Shown: in pieces, positions 1-11,869 of the stretch
Layout of the letters: every line of letters begins with the position of its first letter
How positions within the stretch are numbered: the first letter of the stretch is position 1
Origin: Physocladia obscura
Lineage: Eukaryota; Chytridiomycota; Chytridiomycetes; Chytridiales; Chytriomycetaceae
Length of the DNA stretch: 12,821 bases
Direction of reading: 5' to 3'
Assembly (NCBI GenBank): GCA_027596945.1
Contig: JADGJH010000450.1
Location: 5,620-18,440 of the forward strand
Program-made: the position numbers and the translations under genes
The notes under the pieces: model-generated
Told to the model about the DNA's origin: nothing
The model's input: the letters and a program-made list of their open reading frames with translations, nothing else
Databases searched by the model: none

Positions 1-113
1 CAATGTTAGTTATTTCTCAAAAAATGTGTACCCACCAAACAAATGCATTGGTTCATTTAAATAAAAAAAAAAAAAAAAAATCTAAATTATTTGTTAATTA
101 AATTAAAAATCAG
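1..113 (+). other. Unresolved 5' part of the histone deacetylase gene, probably mostly intron
   Basis: The first clear deacetylase exon begins at 114 after a CAG acceptor at 111-113, with a codon starting exactly at 114 (phase 0). Upstream are stop codons, an A18 run at 63-80 and only a few GT dinucleotides. The best donor is GTTAGT at 5, which is in a compatible phase and would give a 109-nt intron with the upstream exon ending at base 4. Family members carry roughly 50 more N-terminal residues, so the start codon should lie left of the window. The donor choice is a guess. Confidence 0.45.
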
Positions 114-1955
114 CGTCCGAATCCTGCAACTATAAAAGAAATGACAAAGTTCCACTCCGGTAATTTAATTCACAAAAATCAATAGGTTGTATGCGCTAAA
201 ACAAATTTCAAGATGATTATATTGACTTCTTAAATCGCGTAACACCGGAAAACGTATCAATTATTTTTCTTCTATATCTAGGAATAACTCGAATATTTAT
301 AAAACTAAATATTCAAAAACTTTGGACCGAATTAAAAAAATTGAAAAATACCTGGAAAACATCAGACATTGGAAGTCAAGAACCAACACAAATTTAATGT
401 AGGCGAAGATTGCCCAGTATTTGATGGGCTCTTTGAATTCTCTGCGCTCTCTGCTGGTGCATCGTTGGGTTTGTCTTTTTAATTTTAATTTTTTTCGCTT
501 GTTAAACATTTCGGATTATTAGCTGCCGCGGCGAAGCTAAATCGTGGCGATGTTGATATTGCTATTAATTGGGGTGGTGGATTGCATCATGCCAAACGAG
601 GAGAAGCCAGCGGATTTTGTTATGTGAACGATATAGTTTTGGCTATCCTTGAACTTTTACGGTTAGAAAGTTTTTTTTTTTTTGAATTTTTCTAAAATTA
701 AATAGTGTTCATGATCGCGTTTTGTATGTTGATATCGACATTCATCATGGTGATGGGGTGGAGGAAGCTTTTTATTTGACTGACCGTGTTATGACAGTGT
801 CATTTCACAAGTACGGAGAGTTTTTTCCTGGAACTGGAGGAATAGAGGTTGTATTCTTTACTCGCTTGTGTGTTTTTTTATTGTTTTGTTATCATTTAAA
901 ATTTTGACATTTAGTACTGAAAATTTGAAATAATAGGATATTGGAATCGGTTTAGGAAAAAATTATTCCGTTAATTTTCCATTAAAAGATGGGTGAGTAT
1001 TTTATTTTTATAGTATTAATCTTTGAATATTAAAGCTTTCTTTTTGATTTTCCACTTTCAAGGATGGACGACGAATCTTACAAAAGCATATTTCGGCCGA
1101 TTATGCAGTCGGTTATGAATTCATATCGTCCAAGTGTTGTTGTTTTGCAATGCGGAGCCGATTCGTTGTCGGGTGACCGGCTTGGTGGTTTCAATCTATC
1201 TATGCGTGGTTAGAAAGAATGAGAGGACAATTATTTTTGAAAACTAATTCATTGATATTCTAGGGCATGCACAGGCCCTGGAATTCATAAAAAAATTTAA
1301 TCTTCCAATCCTGATGCTTGGTGGAGGGGGATACACAATTCGCAATGTTGCGCGTGCTTGGACTTACGAAACAGCCATTGCGCTTGGCGAAACCTTAACA
1401 GATGGTAAATAATCTAATATCCCCTTAAAATTACATTTTTATTGTTTGTTTCAGATCTTCCGTTCAACGACTATTACAATTACTTCGGCCCTGACTTCAA
1501 GCTTGATGTTGCAAGCTCGAATATGGAAAATCTTAACACGAGAGAATACTTGGATAAGACATTGTTGTGTTTTATTGTTTTATGTAGATCTATCTTTTAT
1601 TAAAAGAGTGTTTCTATTTTCTCACACCCAGAACACATATTTTGGAAAACATTCGGGGACTAACTCATGCACCATCTGTTCAAATGCAAGGTCTCAATGA
1701 TTCAAATATTTTTCATTTACTTGTACTGAATTTTGCCTCAGATGTTCCACGCGATCTTTTTGATGAAGCTGATGATGCAATGGATGAAGAAGATTTGGAG
1801 GAAAAGAAGGATACCAGAATTACAGGTTAACTGGTGTTTCTTTGATGATTTCTTCACTTATTTTTGTTTTAGAAAGGGTTCTAGACAAGCGAATTTTGCG
1901 AGAAGTAGAGTTTTCAGACTCTGACGATGATTTCAGAGGAAGGCGACGGGACTGA
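114..1955 (+). CDS. RPD3: Class I histone deacetylase (RPD3/HDAC1-2 type), 5'-partial
   Basis: A zinc-dependent lysine deacetylase of nuclear corepressor complexes (Rpd3/Sin3 type in fungi). My exons are 114-159, 213-253, 366-468, 523-661, 706-847, 937-992, 1063-1208, 1264-1404, 1455-1563, 1632-1690, 1742-1825 and 1873-1955. Phases agree at every junction and give 382 codons plus TGA. Visible family blocks, in order, are [27 protein letters not shown], the catalytic histidine pair in GGLHHAK, the zinc ligands in DIDIHHGDG and CGADSLSGD, and the catalytic tyrosine in GGGGYTIRN. The C-terminus is short and acidic and ends in an EFSDSDDD block like HDAC1/2, without a long tail. The 366 acceptor is the least certain; 381 is also in frame. 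The intron at 1691-1741 is a multiple of three without a stop, so it could instead be coding. The fold is certain; orthology to RPD3 rather than a paralogue such as HOS2 is likely but not proven. Confidence 0.95.
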
Positions 1956-2052
1956 AAAAAACATTATAAATTCAGCGAATAAATTATATCAAACGGTTGA
2001 ACAACTTATGAGATTTTTAATGATGAAATTCGAAATGAGATCAATAAATTGC
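1956..2052. other. Convergent 3' intergenic region between deacetylase and acyltransferase genes
   Basis: Only 97 bp separate the two stop codons. AATAAA occurs on the plus strand at 1978-1983, 23 bp after the deacetylase stop, and again at 2043-2048, only 5 bp short of the acyltransferase stop. No AATAAA is seen on the minus strand here. The 3' ends of the two transcripts probably meet or overlap. Confidence 0.6.
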
Positions 2053-2912
2053 TCAATTTTTAACATGCTCTCCGTCATTTTCATCCTCATCCCAGCTTGG
2101 AAATTTGCTCTTGTTTTTATTCATTTGCTCTATCAGCTTCTCACCCAATGCGAAATCTTCTTGCCTAATAATTCGGCTTTTATCGAACTCTTCCTGGCTA
2201 GGATACAGTCTTGGACCAACAACACTGATAGTGTTGTTAATTTCAGCAGCTAGTTGAGCGCGGACGCGACGCAAGTTGTCTGTGTCAGCAAAAACAGACA
2301 GGTAAAGCGGACGCAGTGATTTTATCAAATCAACTCCAACTTCTGAAGCACGCATTGCTGCAATACCAAAAATGACAGCAACAACCACAAATACAAGCGT
2401 TGATAAAAAGCATTGCCGAAGGGTGAAGCCAGACGTAATGACGAGGTATGTGAAAAAAATGACTGAGTATAGAAAGTACAGGAGAGGTGCCACGACACAG
2501 GAAACCAAAACCTTCCAAGTGGCTATAACATCACGACCTTCAATTTTTACACTTGATTCTCTCAATGCTTGTGCAGCTTTTTGCTCAGATATTTTTTTGG
2601 CAAGGAGGGCGATAGGAGCATGAAGAAGGGCACTTAAAAAAAGTTAAACTGTAATTAACACTAAGCATGAATATATATCGTTGAACGAACCCTGGAGCTG
2701 CAAACGCAAATAACAAAATAGCTTCACCAACTCGGAGTGCAAATTTACCAGCGGCGACGCGTCTTCCAAATGAGGTTGTCATAACTTGATGGTCCTGAAT
2801 GCCATATGATTTCAAGAGGCGATTGTAGGCGGCAACATGCTCAACTACTTCCTTAACAAGAGGATCATCTGCATACTTGTTGAAAATCTTTTGAAATAGC
2901 ATTTAACTTCAT

Positions 2913-2966
<54 letters not shown>

Positions 2967-4329
2967 CCTCAGCAAAACGGCGATTCAAATACATAGTTTC
3001 ATCAATTGTTAGCTTCATGTGAATAGGTCTGTACAGTCTTCTGGCAGCTTGAATCAGCTGAAAAAGGAACGGTTAGTTTCCTGATTTAAACTTTCCTCAC
3101 TCACCATCAGAGAATCATAATCTTTGGTTGTTACAGTGACAGTTCGCAGACCATTTTTGATTAGCTCCAGAACCTCAGATATTGCCCGTCTTTTTGCTTC
3201 ACCGCCTGCTCTGTACCCTTGCACTTGCTCTTTAGTTATCTGAATTGGATCCCCAAATTCGACAACTGCTCGGGATCTCCATTTATGAGCGTTGAAATAG
3301 TTTAAGCCCGCTGGGACAATTTGAACATTCAGGTATTCATTTTGGGCCATCGCAGCAACTGAGAAAAGAACAATTTAGAGTTAAGTTTTTTAAAACGAAA
3401 GCACTTACGAGCCATAATTGCACCGCCGGCTTTCATTGGCAAAAAGTCGGTGCGATCGTGAGAGCCACCTTCAGGAAATATTCCAACGCAATTGCCACTG
3501 TCCAGTCTTTCGATAACTGATGAAAACATATCGCCTTGATCGACGTGAGGAATAACCTTGTATGAAACTCCGGCACTATCATTTGCAGCGAGAATGGCAA
3601 TCGCACTCTCAGGCAAGTTTTTGACGACAGCTTCAGTGTCACTAATAATCTTGACGACTTCAAGTTGGTGGCCACCACTAAAACTAAAAACTGCACGTGG
3701 TGTTAGTGATTGCGTGAAGGCAGTTCCGCGGCCAGTGATCAACTTTGAAGTCGAGAGTGGAATTTCGGCAGTGGTGTCAACTGTTATAACGCCATCTCCG
3801 CGTTTTGCAATATCTTGTGGTCGCACAACAGGAACTATTTTGCGACAAAGTGAAAACACAAATAAACAATGTGGCTGGGAAAAATCGAAATATGAACAAA
3901 CTTGAGCCAATAGCACGGCCAAAGCCTCCAACCCAGAACTAATGAAAAATACCGTGGAAACAGCCATAAATATCCATAAATACACACATATAAAACGAAG
4001 TTCAAAATATAACAATATACCAACCAAATCGTAAGACTTCTTGGCCATAATAAATGAGACTGAGCGGCCCGTATTTGTAATGAGAATCAGTGGATCAATA
4101 AACTGGTTGGAATGCGGTCCGGCGACAAACAGCACCGGCCCCCGCTGAGGAATCCGATGCACCCCACGCGCCTTGACCTCGCTTGCATATGTGCAGTTTG
4201 TGAGCTACAATCCCTTCAAGCTAATATACAAATAAAGACTGTACTGGCGGCTCTTATAGCTTACCGGAAGAATATACGCAACACGAACCAGAAGACCACA
4301 GCTAAACTCCAATACAAAATCTCAATCAT
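2053..4329 (-). CDS. GPT2: Glycerol-3-phosphate / dihydroxyacetone-phosphate sn-1 acyltransferase (GPT2/SCT1 family)
   Basis: It catalyses the first acylation of glycerolipid synthesis at the ER membrane, using acyl-CoA and G3P or DHAP. Coding order (minus) is 4329-4265, 4181-4025, 3938-3902, 3834-3409, 3358-3105, 3057-2968, 2887-2691 and 2632-2053. The total is 1806 nt, 601 aa, with consistent phases. A hydrophobic N-terminal helix (about residues 2-20) is followed by acyltransferase motif I, PHSNQFIDP (His45, Asp51; the HX5D spacing usual in this fungal family), then IPVVRPQD, a long family-specific insert, and motif III FPEGGSHDRTD (residues 206-216). Two strong membrane segments lie near 450-473 and 484-502. 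The acidic C-tail is short, and the protein is smaller than yeast Gpt2 or Sct1. The exon at 3902-3938 is a 37-nt micro-exon needed to restore GGFGRAIGS before PVVRP. The start ATG is just upstream of the hydrophobic helix, 56 bp after the FBP1 stop. Confidence 0.93.
2914..2964. repeat. (TAA)17 microsatellite inside a GPT2 intron
   Basis: Seventeen uninterrupted TAA units fill 51 of the 80 nt of the intron at 2888-2967. On the coding (minus) strand it reads as TTA units starting almost directly after the GT donor. Such a pure run is likely to vary in length between isolates. Confidence 0.95.
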
Positions 4330-4385
4330 GTGGTCGTTTCACAAATTTTCAAATTTTTGTTTTTTTTTGAACAGTCTGCGAAAAA
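4330..4385 (-). promoter_or_regulatory. 56-bp gap between FBP1 stop and GPT2 start
   Basis: This is the whole interval between two genes on the minus strand. It is A/T-rich on the coding strand, with an A9 run and a pyrimidine-CAG stretch just after the FBP1 stop. No AATAAA is visible. It must hold the FBP1 3' end and the GPT2 leader, unless the transcripts overlap or are joined. Confidence 0.5.
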
Positions 4386-5537
4386 TCAAAGCTCTGCATT
4401 ATCCAGCTTCTTGTACAAATCTTCAATTTTTTCAATTTCCTCCGTGTTACCTAAAAATATTGGTGATCTCGCGTGCAATTTGTCAGGAACCACATCGAGC
4501 ATCCTCTTTCTCCCAGTACTTGATTTGCCGCCAGCGTTTTCCATCAACTGTGACATAGGGAAGCATTCATACAAAATTCTGAGTTTTCCAGTAGGATACA
4601 GGAAAATACCACCATACAAAAGTGTTCTGTGAATATCTGCAACCATGCTGCCGACGTATCTGGCAGTATAGGCAGGAACTTTGCCGTTGACTGGTTCTGG
4701 GAACTTCACTGATTGCAGATAGGCTTTAACGGCACCGTCAAAAGCATACGAATTTCCTTCATTGATTGAATAAATCTTTTTCTTTCCAATTTTGATCTGG
4801 GAAAGTATAAAAACTAGGATTTAGAATCCTGTTTTCAAATATTGTAATTGTTACCTGACTGTGAGTAAGCAGAAACTCTCCGGTATTTGGATCCAATGTA
4901 AATCCATCGACTGGATTTCCCTCTGAAGTCAGCACAAGCATCGTAGAAGATCCATACATGCAGTACCCAGACGCGATCATTTCAGTTCCTGGACGCAAAA
5001 CATCCTTGAGCGATGGTTTTTCAGTCTCATTGACAACGTGGTAAATTCCAAAAATTGTTCCAATTGACACACCGCAGTCAATGTTGGAAGAGCCGTCAAG
5101 TGGATCGAAAACGACCACATAATGACCGCGTTCTGCATTGATAAAAATAGCTTCCTCGTTTTCTTCAGAAACAAGAATCGCTGCGCGTCCAGTCCCTTTT
5201 ATCAAGTTGATAAATATCTCGTTCGAAAGCACGTCGAGTTTTTGGACAGTTTCGGCTTGGACATTGGTGACTGCAGTTGCGCCAATTCTGACACATGGAT
5301 GGCCAAAATTTTAACTTCAACAACTGACCTTGGAAGTTTATATATTTTATAACAAAAAACTCACACTTTCAGCAGTTCAGCCTTTCTGACAACATTGGAA
5401 ATCCACTTGCATGCAGATCCAATCGAGTTCAACAATAATGACAGATCCCCCCTGGTATGATTAGGAGACTTCTGTTGCTGTGCGATAATGTGCGATGTGA
5501 GCGTCACAATGTCTGTTCTGAGTTCTTCGGAGGCCAT
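4386..5537 (-). CDS. FBP1: Fructose-1,6-bisphosphatase
   Basis: This is the cytosolic gluconeogenic enzyme that hydrolyses fructose 1,6-bisphosphate to fructose 6-phosphate using Mg2+. Exons in coding order are 5537-5365, 5287-4855 and 4796-4386; 1017 nt, 338 aa, close to the usual length. Introns are 77 and 58 nt with GTGAGT and GTAACA donors. Metal/phosphate motifs are intact: SEENEE (about 98-103), DPLDGSSNID (119-128), ARYVGSMVAD (247-256) and GKLRILYE (272-279). Two oddities stand out. Residues that bind the inhibitor AMP in mammalian enzymes are replaced (Arg29, His113, His141), and about six residues are missing in the loop before Lys273. No RRxS-type site like the yeast N-terminal PKA site is seen. 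It shares a 257-bp divergent promoter region with CFAP91. The ATG at 5537 is the first in frame. Confidence 0.97.
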
Positions 5538-5794
5538 AATCAATTCAGTTTGATATCACGAGTTTGTGTGATTGTGGAATGTTTTTTGTTCACGGAAAAA
5601 GCTTAAAGTTTTTTTGAAGAGGTTCGGAAAACCATTCCGCGATTTCCCGAGTGGATGATTTGAAAACATTGGAAATCCGGTTGATATCTTTGTATGACAG
5701 TGTTTTCGTTTAATTTTTTTAAATGGTGCTATACTGGAATGGTGGTTAATTGTTTGAGTTGCGACAAACTTTGCAAATCTCCAGATAGAAACTT
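5538..5794. promoter_or_regulatory. Divergent FBP1 / CFAP91 promoter region
   Basis: These 257 bp separate two start codons on opposite strands and must contain at least the core promoters and leaders of both genes. The region has T-runs and no convincing TATA box. A CGG/CCG cluster lies at 5625-5649 in otherwise AT-rich sequence. GTTTG at 5752-5756 and CAAAC at 5765-5769 form a small inverted repeat close to the CFAP91 start, of unknown meaning. No further ORF of note is seen. Confidence 0.7.
5625..5649. promoter_or_regulatory. CGG/CCG cluster containing CCG-N7-CCG (possible zinc-cluster activator site)
   Basis: CGG lies at 5625-5627, CCG at 5637-5639 and CCG at 5647-5649. The last two form CCG-N7-CCG; the first two form an inverted CGG-N9-CCG. 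CCG-N7-CCG is the published binding motif of the AcuK/AcuM Zn2Cys6 regulators of gluconeogenic genes in Aspergillus, including the bisphosphatase gene. The site is 100-112 bp upstream of the FBP1 ATG and about 146-158 bp upstream of the CFAP91 ATG. The motif match is seen directly; binding is inference. Confidence 0.4.
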
Positions 5795-8835
<3,041 letters not shown>

Positions 8836-8847
8836 ATAGAAAAAAAA
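8836..8847 (+). other. 12-bp gap between CFAP91 stop and POP1 start
   Basis: A-rich sequence of 12 bp between TGA (8833-8835) and ATG (8848-8850), both on the plus strand. It cannot hold a promoter and a polyadenylation site. POP1 transcription must therefore start inside CFAP91, or the two genes share transcripts, or one terminal exon is mis-modelled. Confidence 0.7.
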
Positions 8848-11800
8848 ATGAAGAAAGTGCAGCAATCGAAACGCCCAGCGCCAAGTAACGAAGACGACAG
8901 GGACAAAAATAACTCAAACCAAGGAACCGGTAGCAAGGATGAGCCCCAGTTCCAGAATGCCAAACAGCGCCGAGCTGGTTCGTAGTTTCTCTTGCTCTCG
9001 AAAGCTTAATCAACTTTTCAAAAACAGCAAAACAAGTCATCCAAGTTCAACAATCCAATCGTAAACATATTTTTTTCTTAGTTCCGTTTTACACGCTTCT
9101 TACGGACGGTTTTTTTTTTTTTTTTTTTTTGGTTCTAAAAAGCCGAAAACCAAGTCCGAGTAATCAAAGTTCAAGAATTTGTTGAAGCTCGCCAATTCGA
9201 AATACAAGCCATGGAATCTGCACTCAAAAATGCTTCGTAAGTTTGTGGTTTTTGTCATGTGTTTTTGTGATTAAACCGGCAGATACAAAATAAAAATTGC
9301 AGTGAATTTACAGGAAATATGCGGGTTTTTCAAACACTCCCACGACACATGCGTCGACGTGCTGCCAGCTACAATGTTAAACGTCTTCCACAACGGTTTC
9401 GACAACGCGCCATTGATCAAATGAGTAAAGATAAACTGCAGGCGATGAAGAAATCGCGGCGGGCGAAACGACGGCCTGGCGCGATTTTTGAAATGTTTCA
9501 AAAACGTTCGCGTGGTAGACACAGCAAACGAAAAGATAATTTAAAACTATTTTATACTAAGGATAAAATTTTTCTTTTTAGATGATCAGCGGTGGCTTGA
9601 TACGCATTTATGGCATGCAAAAAGAATGCATATGGTGCAAAAATGGGGATTTATGCTGGTAAAACAAAAATAAAAATATTATTATTCGTGGCATTAAAAA
9701 AAGGAATAAGGCAAACCATCCAAACGACAAGGGAACCCGCGCATCATACCGCGCAACCCAACATACCGCAACTGTTCACGACGCCTCATATACCCACTGC
9801 ATCCAACTCACTGGCCCATGCCACATTATCAGCACAGCTATCGCTTCAATTTGCGACCCCACGTATCCGTCTGTCAAAGGAAAACGATACATTTCTGGAG
9901 CGCGGCGTCGCGGTGTCGGGTTTTTGCATCAAGCGGGCGCGTTTCCGGACGGGAGCGTCGCGCCTTTTGAGTTTTTTTGGGTTCATGTTGGTGGTTGTGG
10001 TGGCTTGAAGACGACGACAGATGTTATGATGGATGGGAGTGTAGCGAATAGTAATGATGAATATGATGATTATGATAATGGTTCTGTGGGTGGAAATGGT
10101 GTCTTATGGATTTGGGTTCATCCAGCTGCTGGAACAGAGGCTTTGGAACTGATTGAATCAGCAGTGAAAAATTTTTCGGCTACGGCGACGTTATCATTAG
10201 AGTCGCTTGATTCACAGTTGGTGTCAGACGTGACGAGTGTTGGTGAGATTTCTATCTATACTTTTTACGAAAACAAAAAATTGTAATTACAACCTGCACA
10301 GTCCAAGTTATCTGTCTTAAATCCCAACTTGCGCGATTTGAGTTGACAGGTCCTCGAGCTCATGCGATTTTGCATGAAGTGTTGAGGCCTGATTATGATT
10401 CACCGATGAATAAAGCCGCGCATGAAACATGGAAAACGTTAGAGCATTTACTTACACCTGCTTCGTTGCCGCCTGGGATTATTATTGGATTGTCTGTGCT
10501 TGATCCCAGACTCAGGTCAGAACAAGACATATATATATATATAAGCATATTCACTCACAGGGTTGTTTTTTTTTCCAGCTTTCCACCAAAAATGAAACCC
10601 CGTACAGCAAAACTTCCACCGCAGCATATTCAGGACTCGTTGCATAAAATTATGGTAACGTGGCCGGAAGGAGTCGCGAATACCGACCTCCACAATCCCG
10701 CTGTGCGTGCCCAATTTCTTCGCATGAATCCAACGGACAAAACCATAAACGATCTCCGTGTCGCGTTACCACTACTGCCACCTGTGGGAATGTTGTCGAC
10801 ACCAGCCACAGTAACACTCCCGAAAAGCAAAGGCGGCCCGTGCGTGCCGGTACTACTAGTGCAACGCAACCCAGCTCTCAGCAACGGCGCTGCAAAATCC
10901 AGCGCTGGCGGAAACATCAGCGAGTTTGTGAACGGGTGGGACTTAATTTTGCCAGCGGGAATGGCAGCGATCAAGCTGTGGCAAAGTTTGGTGTACGCGG
11001 GAGCACACGCGATCGGATTACAGGACCGACGACGACTGTGCTTTGAAAATGCAGTAGCAAGTATGCCTGAGGATTATCCTGAGACGCGGGCGCATGCGGA
11101 GTGGGCGGAGGAGGAGCGTAGGCGGAAGACGGCGGAGTGGGAGAGGCGGCCGGTGGATAAACGAATGAATTATGACAAAATTGGGGTTGGTGATCCGTTC
11201 TTTTCAAATTTCTGGAGGCTTGTTGGCAGTGGAAATAGTGGTGGTGGGGTGCGGGTTTTGCATGGATCGAGGCTTATTGGAGCATTAAGGGATGCGATTG
11301 GGACTGTTGCTAGTTTTGATAGATTAGCGGAAACCTGTAAGGCTGTTTTTGTGAAGAATACAAAGAAGCTATCAGGCGGACACGTGATGATAGAGGAATC
11401 ATTTGAACGATTTGAAGAAACTTTTGTCCGGTGTCGATTCACACTGATGGGAAGGGGGAGCCCTGAAGAGCATGGAATCGTTTATAGAGGCACTGCAGAA
11501 GAAATTTCGTATTGGAATGCGCACATTGACAGTAGTAACAAGATTCAGAGAAAGTCAAAACAAGCAAAGAGGAATGAGGAGGATGATGAATTTGATTGGA
11601 CAAGGCCCCCACCAGCAGCTGCTGAAGATAAATTCAAGGAAGTGTTGGACAAGTATCCGGAACAAAATCAAATCATTGGGTATTTGAGTAATGGCGGATT
11701 TTCAATGATGCAAGGACAAGGTACAGCGCTTGGATGTTGTTTGGTGAAGGGGTTGCACCAAGTGATTGTGGAGGCGCGGGAATGCGGCAATGAGGAAACA

Positions 11801-11869
11801 GCATTTGTTCTTGTGCGAGGGCCTAAAGGACGAGTGTGTTGGCCAGCTCGATTCCACTTTATTGAGTGA
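8848..11869 (+). CDS. POP1: POP1, large protein subunit of RNase P and RNase MRP
   Basis: This nuclear protein scaffolds the RNA of RNase P (tRNA 5' processing) and RNase MRP (rRNA processing). Exons are 8848-8977, 9028-9060, 9143-9236, 9303-9514, 9582-9658, 9711-10242, 10302-10515 and 10579-11869; 2583 nt, 860 aa, close to yeast Pop1. The POP1 N-domain starts at [16 protein letters not shown] (about 60-75) and continues through [18 protein letters not shown] and the hallmark [14 protein letters not shown] (about 161-174). The POPLD region includes GWDLILPAG (550-558), and a family-typical C-terminal segment follows ([12 protein letters not shown], about 800-811). An Asp/Asn/Gly-rich loop (10018-10104) precedes LWIWVHP. 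The first ATG is the only in-frame one upstream of the conserved domain. Doubtful points are the 33-nt exon 9028-9060, the donor at 9515 (9512 keeps the same phase), and the 63-nt stopless intron 10516-10578. Confidence 0.95.
9110..9130 (+). repeat. T21 homopolymer in a POP1 intron
   Basis: Twenty-one consecutive T lie 12 bp upstream of the acceptor at 9141-9142 and serve as, or extend, its polypyrimidine tract. Length polymorphism and sequencing error are both likely here. Confidence 0.9.

Noticed and set aside
28..62. Reading QTNALVHLN as an upstream deacetylase exon (resembles the MTxxLV helix)
   Set aside because: No GT donor follows in a usable place before the A18 run, and the reading would continue into poly-lysine.
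3558..3905. 115-codon plus-strand ORF
   Set aside because: It is antisense to the well-supported GPT2 exon 3409-3834, runs past an intron border, and shows no family motif.
5630..5640. Yeast-type carbon-source response element (CCRTYSRTCCG) at CCATTCCG
   Set aside because: Only the first half matches; spacing and the last bases differ. The CCG-N7-CCG reading fits better.
5751..5770. RFX-type X-box for a ciliary gene at GTTGCGACAAAC
   Set aside because: Only the left half-site resembles the consensus; the right half does not match RGYAAC.
9610..10008. 132-codon plus ORF overlapping POP1 exons 5-6
   Set aside because: It runs through the intron 9659-9710 in another frame; the POP1 frame carries the conserved residues on both sides.
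10630..11442. Long minus-strand ORFs opposite POP1
   Set aside because: They mirror the large POP1 exon; the plus frame carries the POPLD and C-terminal motifs.
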